From: Hymenobacter nivis
GTDB lineage: Bacteria > Bacteroidota > Bacteroidia > Cytophagales > Hymenobacteraceae
Direction: 5' to 3'
DNA length: 64,000 nt
NCBI RefSeq assembly: GCF_006439025.1
Contig: NZ_RCYZ01000001.1
Location: 186,001-250,000 of the forward strand
A model generated the notes under the pieces. The model was not told the DNA's origin. It did not search any database and saw only the letters and a program-made list of their open reading frames with translations. The position numbers and the translations under genes were made by a program. Shown in pieces: positions 28,998-36,270 of the stretch (the stretch's first letter is position 1; every line of letters begins with the position of its first letter).

Positions 28998-31433
28998 TCA
29001 TAAGGCGGGCTTCACTTCGAATACGGTGCGGGCGGTGCCGGCCTGGCCGTTGGCCCCGAGGCCCTGCACCACTACCTGGTAGCGCCCTGTTTGGTCGGAC
29101 GTGTAAAACGTTATTTCCCGCGTGGCACCGGGGGCCAGGGCAAGGTCGGGCTGCCAGTGCAATAGGTTGCGGAGGTCGGGCAGCGGGCTGGGGGCCCCGT
29201 CGTAGCGCGGCGCGAAAAACTCACGCGCCCCCTGCACGCCAGTGTACTCTTCCAACAGGGCGCGCGCATCGAGTGGGAAATCTTGCAAATCACCTTGGTA
29301 AGTGGTAAAGCTCAGCAGGCCCCCGAAGCTTTGTGAGCCGTAGAAATAGCGGTTGGTGAACACCGCCACCCGCTGGATGCGCAAGGGGTCGAAGGCCAAA
29401 AACTTGCGCACGTCGAACATGGGCACGCCATCGAGCAGCACCAGCGGCGCGTCCTCAAACAGGGTGCGGTGAAACTGGTCGGCCACCAGCAGCCGGGGGC
29501 CCTGGCGCACATATACGCCCTGCACGTACTCGCGCAGCACTTCTTCGAGGGTCTTGAAGCGGGTGTAATCGTCGAGGCGGTACTGCGCCGGCGGCGTGCC
29601 GTAGAAGGCCACCGTGTCGCGGGGTAGCCGCTGAAGCTGCTGGTAGCGGCCGTAGTAGGTGGCTTGCAGCTGCGTTTGGAGGTGGCGGCGGGTGAGGTCG
29701 GCCGCGAGTGCCGGGCCGAGACCCAGCGGCGCCAGCGGGTAGGCCGCGAAGCGCGCCGAGTAGGGCGAGAGCAGCGCCAACTGGTAGGTGCTGTCGCGCC
29801 GCCAGTCGGTTTGCAACGTGTAGAGGCGCGGGCCATCGGCGTCTTTGGGCGCAAACTGCGCGATGCCGTCGGGGCCGCTGGTGGCGGTGTAGAAGCGGGC
29901 GATGCGGCTTGGCGCAGCCAGGTAGGTGACCACGCCGGGCGCGGGGGCCCCGGCCGCGGTCAGCACCTGCGCGCGCAGCACGGGGCCGTTCGGCTCGGGG
30001 GCGTAGGGCAGCGCGGGCGCCTTATCGGCCAGCACATCAGCCCAGCGGAAGCGGCTCCAGCCGTGCGTGAGCATCAGGTTGTCGGCAGCGGCCTGGCCGG
30101 TTTGGCTGGAGTCGCGCAGGTAGTAGCCGGGGTTTTCCACGTGGCCCTTCAGGTCGGATGTCAGGCTGAGCACGCTGCTGATGTCGGCGGGCGCGGCGCC
30201 AGCAGTCAGCGAGTCGAGCTGGTACACGGCCAGCGAGCAATTGGCGGCGGTGGATGGGGGCCCAGTCAGGCGCAGCGTCACCTTGTCGCGCAGGCCGTAG
30301 CGGGCCTGGCTAGCCGCCACGGCCACCGGCAGCGCCCTGGGCCGCTGGAAATACAGCCGCTCGCCCACCGGCTGCCGGCGGCTGTTGAAAACCGTGAAGT
30401 GCGAAACGCCGGGTAGCAGCTCCGCCGTCGCAATCAGGAAATCTACCTCGCCATGCGCATTGGGCTGGGCCACTTGCGCGGTGGCCACGCGCTGCCCCGA
30501 GTGCCCTACCAGCGCCAGGTGGGCTGCATCGGCACCTACCCCTTTGGCCACCACATGCAGCCGCAATTGGCCCGGGCTGGCTTCGGTGAGGCGCAGCGCG
30601 TAGCCTTGCGCCGCAGCGGCAGGCAGCGGCTGAACCAGCTTTTGGCCGGTGACCAGCTGCATTTCAGCCGCGTAGGTGGCGCCCAGCGCGGGAGTGAATA
30701 CGAAGCTGCCGAGGCCAAATTGCAGGGTGCGAAACGTGGCCACGGCCCGGCCCTGGCCGTCGCGCACGGTGCCGGCCACCGCCTGGCCGCGGCCCGCCGC
30801 ATCGGTCACCCGGAAGGCCACGCGGCCGGGCACGCCCTGCACCAACTGGCCGCCCTCCGGAAAAAACTGCGCGTCGTAGGCCGGGGCTTTGGGGGCCCCG
30901 GCGGGGGCCCCCGAGGCGGCGAAGGTGTTGATGATGGTGACCGGCGTGTGGAAGTAAAAAGCGGGGTCGAAGTTCTTCATCCAGCTCGTGTAGGCGCGCA
31001 CCACGTAGCGGCCCGTGGGCAGCGTGGCCGGCAGGTCGAGGGCGCCCCGGCCGGTGGCGTCGCGCAGGGCCACCTGGGTTTGCAACACGGGCTGCCCCAA
31101 TGCATTAAGCACTTCTACGTACGCTACCGAACTCAGGTCCAGTGGCCTATGAAACGTGCCGTCCACGGCATAGAGCTTGAGCCACATCGTTTCACGGGCC
31201 GTGTACACGGTCCGGTCGAGGTGCACGTACAGCTTCTCCACCAGCGTGCGCTGCTGGTGGCGCTGGAGCTGGCGGGCAGCCCCGGCAGCCAGCGAATCGG
31301 ACGCTTGGGCACGGGCCCCAGCGGGCAGCAGCGCCACTAGGCCGGCCAGCGCGAGGCCGCACCAAACAGCGCGCAGCAGGCGCGGCTTCCTGTTAGCCAG
31401 CAGGCCGAAAACGGGATGAATGTCGTTCCTCAT
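28998..31433 (-). CDS. MG2-domain secreted protein with plug-like C-terminal region
   Basis: An 811-residue exported protein (signal about 18-42, LVALLPAGARA). Residues about 65-165 form a macroglobulin MG2-type domain (EKLYVHLDRTVYTARETMW, LPTGRYVVRAYTSW). Several further beta-domains follow. Residues about 640-745 resemble a TonB receptor plug (LVLLDGVPMFDVRKFLAF, DPLRIQRVAVFTNRYFYGS, FGGLLSFTT) but no barrel follows. The start ATG overlaps the DUF4249 stop (ATGA at 31433-31430), so translation is probably coupled. The function is unknown: a periplasmic helper for the adjacent TonB receptor is the best inference. There is no thioester or protease motif as in true alpha-2-macroglobulins. Confidence 0.75.
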   Translation of the reverse strand: MRNDIHPVFGLLANRKPRLLRAVWCGLALAGLVALLPAGARAQASDSLAAGAARQLQRHQQRTLVEKLYVHLDRTVYTARETMWLKLYAVDGTFHRPLDLSSVAYVEVLNALGQPVLQTQVALRDATGRGALDLPATLPTGRYVVRAYTSWMKNFDPAFYFHTPVTIINTFAASGAPAGAPKAPAYDAQFFPEGGQLVQGVPGRVAFRVTDAAGRGQAVAGTVRDGQGRAVATFRTLQFGLGSFVFTPALGATYAAEMQLVTGQKLVQPLPAAAAQGYALRLTEASPGQLRLHVVAKGVGADAAHLALVGHSGQRVATAQVAQPNAHGEVDFLIATAELLPGVSHFTVFNSRRQPVGERLYFQRPRALPVAVAASQARYGLRDKVTLRLTGPPSTAANCSLAVYQLDSLTAGAAPADISSVLSLTSDLKGHVENPGYYLRDSSQTGQAAADNLMLTHGWSRFRWADVLADKAPALPYAPEPNGPVLRAQVLTAAGAPAPGVVTYLAAPSRIARFYTATSGPDGIAQFAPKDADGPRLYTLQTDWRRDSTYQLALLSPYSARFAAYPLAPLGLGPALAADLTRRHLQTQLQATYYGRYQQLQRLPRDTVAFYGTPPAQYRLDDYTRFKTLEEVLREYVQGVYVRQGPRLLVADQFHRTLFEDAPLVLLDGVPMFDVRKFLAFDPLRIQRVAVFTNRYFYGSQSFGGLLSFTTYQGDLQDFPLDARALLEEYTGVQGAREFFAPRYDGAPSPLPDLRNLLHWQPDLALAPGATREITFYTSDQTGRYQVVVQGLGANGQAGTARTVFEVKPAL

Positions 31434-32596
31434 GGCCAGTAGTTGGGCTTAATGCTCGTGCCGTGCAGGCGGCAGTCCACGCAGGCCGGAGTGCCGAAAT
31501 AAATAGTTGAGGGAACTATGGGGTCGCGAGACAGTGGTATTAGAAAGCCTCCCCGGCATTGTTGCAGGTATATCAGGTACAAAGGGCTCCTCTCCGCGGC
31601 ACCATCGGGGGGCGCGCATGCTGCGTAAAAAGGGTCGTTCAATACGCTGTTGGGGCGGGGGGTAGGAAACCGGGCGCCATCGACAAAGAGGCGCTTCTCG
31701 GCCACCGAGTGCACGCCCACGTAGCCCAGCACCGGCTCGGTAGTGTCGGCCAGCGCGTGCACGTTTCCCGTCACGCGGCCCGGCAGCGGGTCGTTTACGG
31801 TACCCAGGTTTTCGGTGCTCTTGCGCAGCGTTTCCCAGTACGTGTACTCGGCTTGGGTTTGGGCCAGCTGGCGCACCAGCAAGCTGTAGCCATAGCGCAA
31901 CTTGCTGCTGGGCAGCACGGTCAGCAGCGGCGCGTCGGCCAGCGTGTTCTGGGTGAGTTGGGCGGTGTTGCCTTGCAGGATGGCGGTCGAAGGCTCCGTG
32001 CGCCAGCACGTAAATAGTTGGTTGGCAGCGGAGCGCTGCACCAGCGAATTACTGCTGGCTTCGTACTCCAGCGCCGACTGGTAGGCGGCCGTGAACTGGT
32101 ACGTCTCGTCGTATTCCCAGCGGTAGTAGCGCGCGGCCGTGGCGGCGGCGTGCGTAGTCAGGTTCACCTGAATGCCTTGCACCGGCGTTAGTTTCCAGGT
32201 AACCGAGTCGATGGGCGGCGTGAGCACTACCGGCATCAGGTCGGTGGCGTATTCACGGCCCTGGGCCGTGGCCAGGCGCAGCTGGTACTGGCGGGCGGGG
32301 TCCAGCGCTTGGGGCCCCGCGGTGTAGGTACCGGCCGGGTTTTCGGCCAGCGGGTAGCGCCGGCCCGCGTCGTCCTGGATGGCTACCTGCGCCCGCGCCT
32401 CGGCCGGGGCCGTGTTCTTAGTATTCACGCTGAACGTGCGCGAGAGCTTGATAACCGAGCGGCCCAGCGGGTTGATGAAGCCATCGACCACCAGGTTGGC
32501 CTGCGCCGACGGCGGCACATCGGGCACGTAGCGGTCGATGCAGCCACCCAGGGCCAGCCCCGCGCTCACCAGCAGAAAGAGAAGCAGCCGGTTCAT
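31430..32596 (-). CDS. DUF4249 lipoprotein
   Basis: A 388-residue outer-membrane-type lipoprotein: signal MNRLLLFLLVSAGLALGGC with Cys19, then RYVPDVPPSAQANLVVDGFI, the conserved opening of DUF4249 proteins. A beta-rich N-terminal part (SRTFSVNTKNTAP, YTAGPQALDPARQYQLRL) precedes a larger region with repeated Tyr/Trp and cysteines near the end (CAPP, QQCRGGF, CVDCRLHG). DUF4249 proteins are regularly encoded beside TonB receptors in Bacteroidota, where a SusD would otherwise be, but their role is not established. The ATG abuts the receptor's stop codon with no gap, and its own stop overlaps the next start. Confidence 0.85.
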   Translation of the reverse strand: MNRLLLFLLVSAGLALGGCIDRYVPDVPPSAQANLVVDGFINPLGRSVIKLSRTFSVNTKNTAPAEARAQVAIQDDAGRRYPLAENPAGTYTAGPQALDPARQYQLRLATAQGREYATDLMPVVLTPPIDSVTWKLTPVQGIQVNLTTHAAATAARYYRWEYDETYQFTAAYQSALEYEASSNSLVQRSAANQLFTCWRTEPSTAILQGNTAQLTQNTLADAPLLTVLPSSKLRYGYSLLVRQLAQTQAEYTYWETLRKSTENLGTVNDPLPGRVTGNVHALADTTEPVLGYVGVHSVAEKRLFVDGARFPTPRPNSVLNDPFYAACAPPDGAAERSPLYLIYLQQCRGGFLIPLSRDPIVPSTIYFGTPACVDCRLHGTSIKPNYWP

Positions 32597-35401
32597 CTAA
32601 AAGCGGAAATTGTAGGTGACGGTCGGGATAGGCTGTCCGAAGATGGACAGCTGGTAACCATTGAGTTGCCCCTGCTGCGCCTGGAAATAAATGGAGTACG
32701 GGTTGCGCCGCCCCAGCAGGTTGTAGATGGCCAGCGTCCAGGAGCCGTGGGCCAGCTTCTTGATTTTGTGGTTGCCCTCCAGGTTGAAGGCCAAATCGAC
32801 GCGGTAGTAGTCGGGCACCCGGTACTGGTTGCGCTCGGAGTAAAACACGCGCAGCACGCCGTTGAGGTAGTACTGGCTGAGGGGCAGCGTGATGGGCCGG
32901 CCAGTGCTGTAATTAAAATTGACCGACGCGCTGACGCGGCGGTTGAAGCGGTAGTTGCCCACCAACGTCACGTCGTGGGGCTTGTCGTAGTTGCTCGGGT
33001 ACCAGTTGCCGCTGTTCACCTGGTCGGTGGCCGTGTTCACCTGCACCAGCGAGCGGGCGTAGGTGTAGCTCAGCCAGCCGTTGAGCTTACCGGTGGTTTT
33101 GCGCACCAAAAATTCGGCGCCATAGGCCCGGCCGCGGGCGTTCACCACGTCGGTTTCGAGGTGCGGATTCAGCAGCAGCGTGGCCCCGTCCTTGTAATCC
33201 AAGAAGTTGTACAGCTTCTTGTAATACGCCTCTACCGACACCTCAATGGAGTTGGCGCGCAGGTTGCGGTAGTAGCCCAGCGCCAATTGGTCGGCCACCT
33301 GCGGCAAAATGTAGCCGTCGCTCAGCTTCCAGTTGTCGGTTGGCGATACCACCGTCGTGTTGGTGAGCTGGTGAATGTACTGGCGCGTGCGGTTGTAGCT
33401 GGCCTTGAGCGCCGTGTTTTCCGTGAGCTTGTAGTTGGCCGAAAACCGCCACTCGGGGCCCTGGTAGGTGGCCAGGGCCTGGCCGCTGCCGTAGCGGGTG
33501 CTGCCGGTCACGGTCTGCTCGCTGCGCGAGAGGCCGGGCTGGTACGTAAGCACGTCGCGGGGCCCCAAGGCACTAAAAAGCGAGTAGCGCAGCCCCGCCT
33601 CCAGCGCCAAGCGGGGCGCCACGTCGAAGCGGTCGGACACATACACGGCGCTTTCCAGGGCCTGCTCCCGCGCCAGCGTCGTGTTCACGACCAACGATTG
33701 GTCGCCCACCTGCGTGAGTTGGCCGGGGTTGATGCGGTACAGTATCGTGCTCGCCCCGGCCTCCACGGTGTGCTTGGCACTGGCGAAATACGTGAAATCG
33801 GCCTGCAAGCCGCCCTGGTTTAGGTTGTAGCCCAGCTCGGAGGCTGTAGTGGCGGTGCGGTCGCTGCGCAGCCCGTACTGGTAGCGGCTGTATGTGCCCG
33901 TGAGCACCCCATACAGCTTGTTGCTCAGGGTGTGCTTCCACTTCACGCTGCCGGCCAAGTTGCGGTAGTTATACACCGTGTCGGTGGCCAGCCGAAACCG
34001 GTCCTGGCTGAAATAACCGGTGGCGTACAGGCTATTGCGGTCGTTTAGGTCGTAGGCCAGGTGCCCGCTCAGGTCCGAAAACCCCGCCGCGCTGTTGTTG
34101 AGGTTGCGGTTGGGAAGCTGCCGCAGCAGCCAGTTGGAATACGAGGTGCGGCCCCCCACCAGCCACGAGCCCTTACCGTGCGCCAGGGGCCCCTCCAGCG
34201 TGAGGCGGCTGGTGAGCAGCCCAATGCCGCCCGCGCCCGAAAACTGCTTGCGGTTGCCGTCGCGCGTCACCACGTCGAGCACCGACGACAGCCGCCCGCC
34301 GTAGCGCGCCGGCACCGCGCTCTTGTACAGCTCCGCCGACTTGAGCATGTCGGCGTTGAAAGCCGAGAAAAAGCCGAACAGGTGCGCCGGATTGTACACC
34401 ACGGCCCCGTTGTAGAGCACCAGGTTTTGGTCGGCCCCACCGCCGCGCACGCTAAAGCCCGTGTTGCCCTCCCCTATCGACTTCACGCCCGGCAGCAGCA
34501 GCACCACCCGCAGGATGTCCGTTTCGCCAAATACCGTGGGTATCTGCTTGATGTCCTTGATGTCGAGCTTGGCCACGCCCATGCGCAAGCTGGTCAGGTT
34601 CTTGGCTTTCTCGGCTTCCACCACCACTTCCTTGAGGGAAGTCACGTCCACTTCCAGCTCCACATCGAGCCGGCCGCTGCCGTACACCTGCACCTGCCGG
34701 GTGGCATTTTTGAACCCTAGGCTGCGCACGTTCAGCCGCTGCCGCCCCACGGGCAGCGTGAGCGTATAGGCCCCAAACTGATCGGTCGAAACCCCGTTGT
34801 CCGGCAGCTCGCCATACACCAGGGCCCCCACCACCGACTCGCCTTGGCCGTCGCGCACGCGGCCGGTCAGGGTGGCTTTGCCGTTGGCCGGGGCCTGCCC
34901 CAGCCCGATATCGTACACGCGGCCCGGTGCAGTTCGCCCAGCCAGCGCGGCCCCGGAGGCCGGGCGGCCCGGGCTGGCCGGGGCGGTTGCCATCGGGGCC
35001 AGCGCCGGGGCGGGGGCCTCAAAAAAGTTGGTGGGCAGCTGGGTTTGCACCGTTTCGCCGGCCGTGATGTACACCCGGTTGTCGGCATCGATGGAAAAGT
35101 GCAGCCGGGTGGGCCCCAGCACTTGGCGCAGCACCTCGGGCACAGGCTGCCCAGTGGCCGCCAGCGTCACCCGCAGGCTATCGGTTTCGGCTGGCACGAA
35201 GTAGAGCCGGTAGGACGTGGTGGCTGCCACCCGCCGGGCAAATTCCGCAAACGACACTGCCTGGAAAGTACCCGTCAGCGTGGCAGTGGGCGCCGTGGGC
35301 GTTTGCTGCGCATAGGCTTGCCGGCCGCATGCTAGCAGCAGCAGCAACGCAGCCCCCGAAAGGCTTTGCGCACGCAGCAAGGGGGTAGGCACCGGCTTCA
35401 C
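32597..35401 (-). CDS. TonB-dependent receptor with STN domain
   Basis: A 934-residue outer-membrane receptor. The start is GTG at 35401, the only start after the in-frame stop, followed by a signal peptide (about 1-31). Domain order: STN at about 43-115 (SFAEFARRVAATTSYRLYFV, HFSIDADNRVYITAG), carboxypeptidase-regulatory-like fold at about 175-260, plug at about 285-385 (ILRVVLLLPGVKSIG, GFSVRGGGADQNLVLYNG, VPARYGGRLSSVLDVVTRDG) and a beta-barrel ending in YNFRF with a C-terminal Phe. STN domains can signal to FecR-type anti-sigma factors, but none is encoded here. It lacks a SusD partner and is followed directly by DUF4249. The substrate is unknown; glycan import fits the context only. Confidence 0.9.
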   Translation of the reverse strand: MKPVPTPLLRAQSLSGAALLLLLACGRQAYAQQTPTAPTATLTGTFQAVSFAEFARRVAATTSYRLYFVPAETDSLRVTLAATGQPVPEVLRQVLGPTRLHFSIDADNRVYITAGETVQTQLPTNFFEAPAPALAPMATAPASPGRPASGAALAGRTAPGRVYDIGLGQAPANGKATLTGRVRDGQGESVVGALVYGELPDNGVSTDQFGAYTLTLPVGRQRLNVRSLGFKNATRQVQVYGSGRLDVELEVDVTSLKEVVVEAEKAKNLTSLRMGVAKLDIKDIKQIPTVFGETDILRVVLLLPGVKSIGEGNTGFSVRGGGADQNLVLYNGAVVYNPAHLFGFFSAFNADMLKSAELYKSAVPARYGGRLSSVLDVVTRDGNRKQFSGAGGIGLLTSRLTLEGPLAHGKGSWLVGGRTSYSNWLLRQLPNRNLNNSAAGFSDLSGHLAYDLNDRNSLYATGYFSQDRFRLATDTVYNYRNLAGSVKWKHTLSNKLYGVLTGTYSRYQYGLRSDRTATTASELGYNLNQGGLQADFTYFASAKHTVEAGASTILYRINPGQLTQVGDQSLVVNTTLAREQALESAVYVSDRFDVAPRLALEAGLRYSLFSALGPRDVLTYQPGLSRSEQTVTGSTRYGSGQALATYQGPEWRFSANYKLTENTALKASYNRTRQYIHQLTNTTVVSPTDNWKLSDGYILPQVADQLALGYYRNLRANSIEVSVEAYYKKLYNFLDYKDGATLLLNPHLETDVVNARGRAYGAEFLVRKTTGKLNGWLSYTYARSLVQVNTATDQVNSGNWYPSNYDKPHDVTLVGNYRFNRRVSASVNFNYSTGRPITLPLSQYYLNGVLRVFYSERNQYRVPDYYRVDLAFNLEGNHKIKKLAHGSWTLAIYNLLGRRNPYSIYFQAQQGQLNGYQLSIFGQPIPTVTYNFRF

Positions 35402-35424
35402 GTAATTCGCAGTTTAAGTAGCAA

Positions 35425-36156
35425 TTATTTCAATATCAGGTAATTGTACTCCTTTACCAACGCCGCCAGCGACGCCTCGCGGCTGTCGGCGGCCAGCCGC
35501 AGGTGGTTGCGCCGGGCGTGGGCTTGCAGCTCCGTTTGCTTGTCGGCCAGGGCCCCCAGCACTTGCCGCAGGGTGGCTACTTCGTAAAAGCCAGCCGGCC
35601 GCTGGATGAAAAACCGCGTTATTTCCTCGTATTCTCCCTTCATGCTGTAGCCGCCGGTGCTGGCTTCCAGCTTCTTGGTGCGCCGGGCCAGCAGCTGCGC
35701 CGGCCCGGCCACTACCACGTCGTAAAACCCTTCGGCCACCACGCCCGCCGCGTCGGCGGGCAGGTGCACAAAACGGTGCCCCGCCAGCTCGAACCCGCGC
35801 ACCTGTTGCCGAATGAGCTGCACGGGCTCGGCCTGCGCCGTGCCATAGAGCAGCACCTGGTCCTGCACCTGCTCATACAGCAGCGCCACGCCCGCAAAAT
35901 GCTGGCCGTCGTAGTCCAAGGTGCCAGGCTGGGGCTCACTGGACAGAAAAAAGGGCCGGCCCGCAACGTAGGAAGGCGCATTATTGCCATAAGCCACCCC
36001 GTTTACCAGGCGCGGCTCCGGCGCGGTGGCCCGGTAGCGCTGCCGGGCCGCGCGCACGGCACTTAGCAGCAGGCTGGTATCGCCGGCCGCCACCGTTTGG
36101 GCCTCCGCATTACAAGCGGCCACCAGCATCCCCACACTCAATAACATTTTTTTCAT
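35425..36156 (-). CDS. Small secreted protein at head of TonB/DUF4249 cassette
   Basis: A 243-residue protein with signal MKKMLLSVGMLVAACNAEAQ. The VAACNA stretch could also be read as a lipobox (Cys15). The middle carries YVAGRPFFLSS, TLDYDGQHFAGVALLYE and GHRFVHLPAD. The C-terminus (EVATLRQVLGALADK then QTELQAHARRN) has the charged Lys/Glu-rich helix pattern of a widespread unnamed Bacteroidota family often encoded just before TonB receptors. It starts the four-gene minus-strand unit with 23 bases to the receptor start. No enzymatic motif is visible; function unknown. Confidence 0.7.
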   Translation of the reverse strand: MKKMLLSVGMLVAACNAEAQTVAAGDTSLLLSAVRAARQRYRATAPEPRLVNGVAYGNNAPSYVAGRPFFLSSEPQPGTLDYDGQHFAGVALLYEQVQDQVLLYGTAQAEPVQLIRQQVRGFELAGHRFVHLPADAAGVVAEGFYDVVVAGPAQLLARRTKKLEASTGGYSMKGEYEEITRFFIQRPAGFYEVATLRQVLGALADKQTELQAHARRNHLRLAADSREASLAALVKEYNYLILK

Positions 36157-36270
36157 GCGGGGTGGCTGGTGGATAGCTTAACCATTAAGATGTTTAAAAC
36201 CAGTTTATTACTACTAGCGCTTCTTCGCGAAACGACTAGCGCAGCACAGGCCGGGGCCCCAGGCGCGGGC

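Noticed and set aside
32597..36156. Reading the second TonB receptor as another SusC/SusD pair
   Set aside because: The partner lipoprotein opens like DUF4249 and lacks RagB/SusD motifs, and the receptor has an STN domain and a different plug context from SusC.
36213..36242. Direct repeat ACTAGCGC twice before the TonB cassette
   Set aside because: Eight bases at a 22-base spacing is close to chance and forms no dyad.
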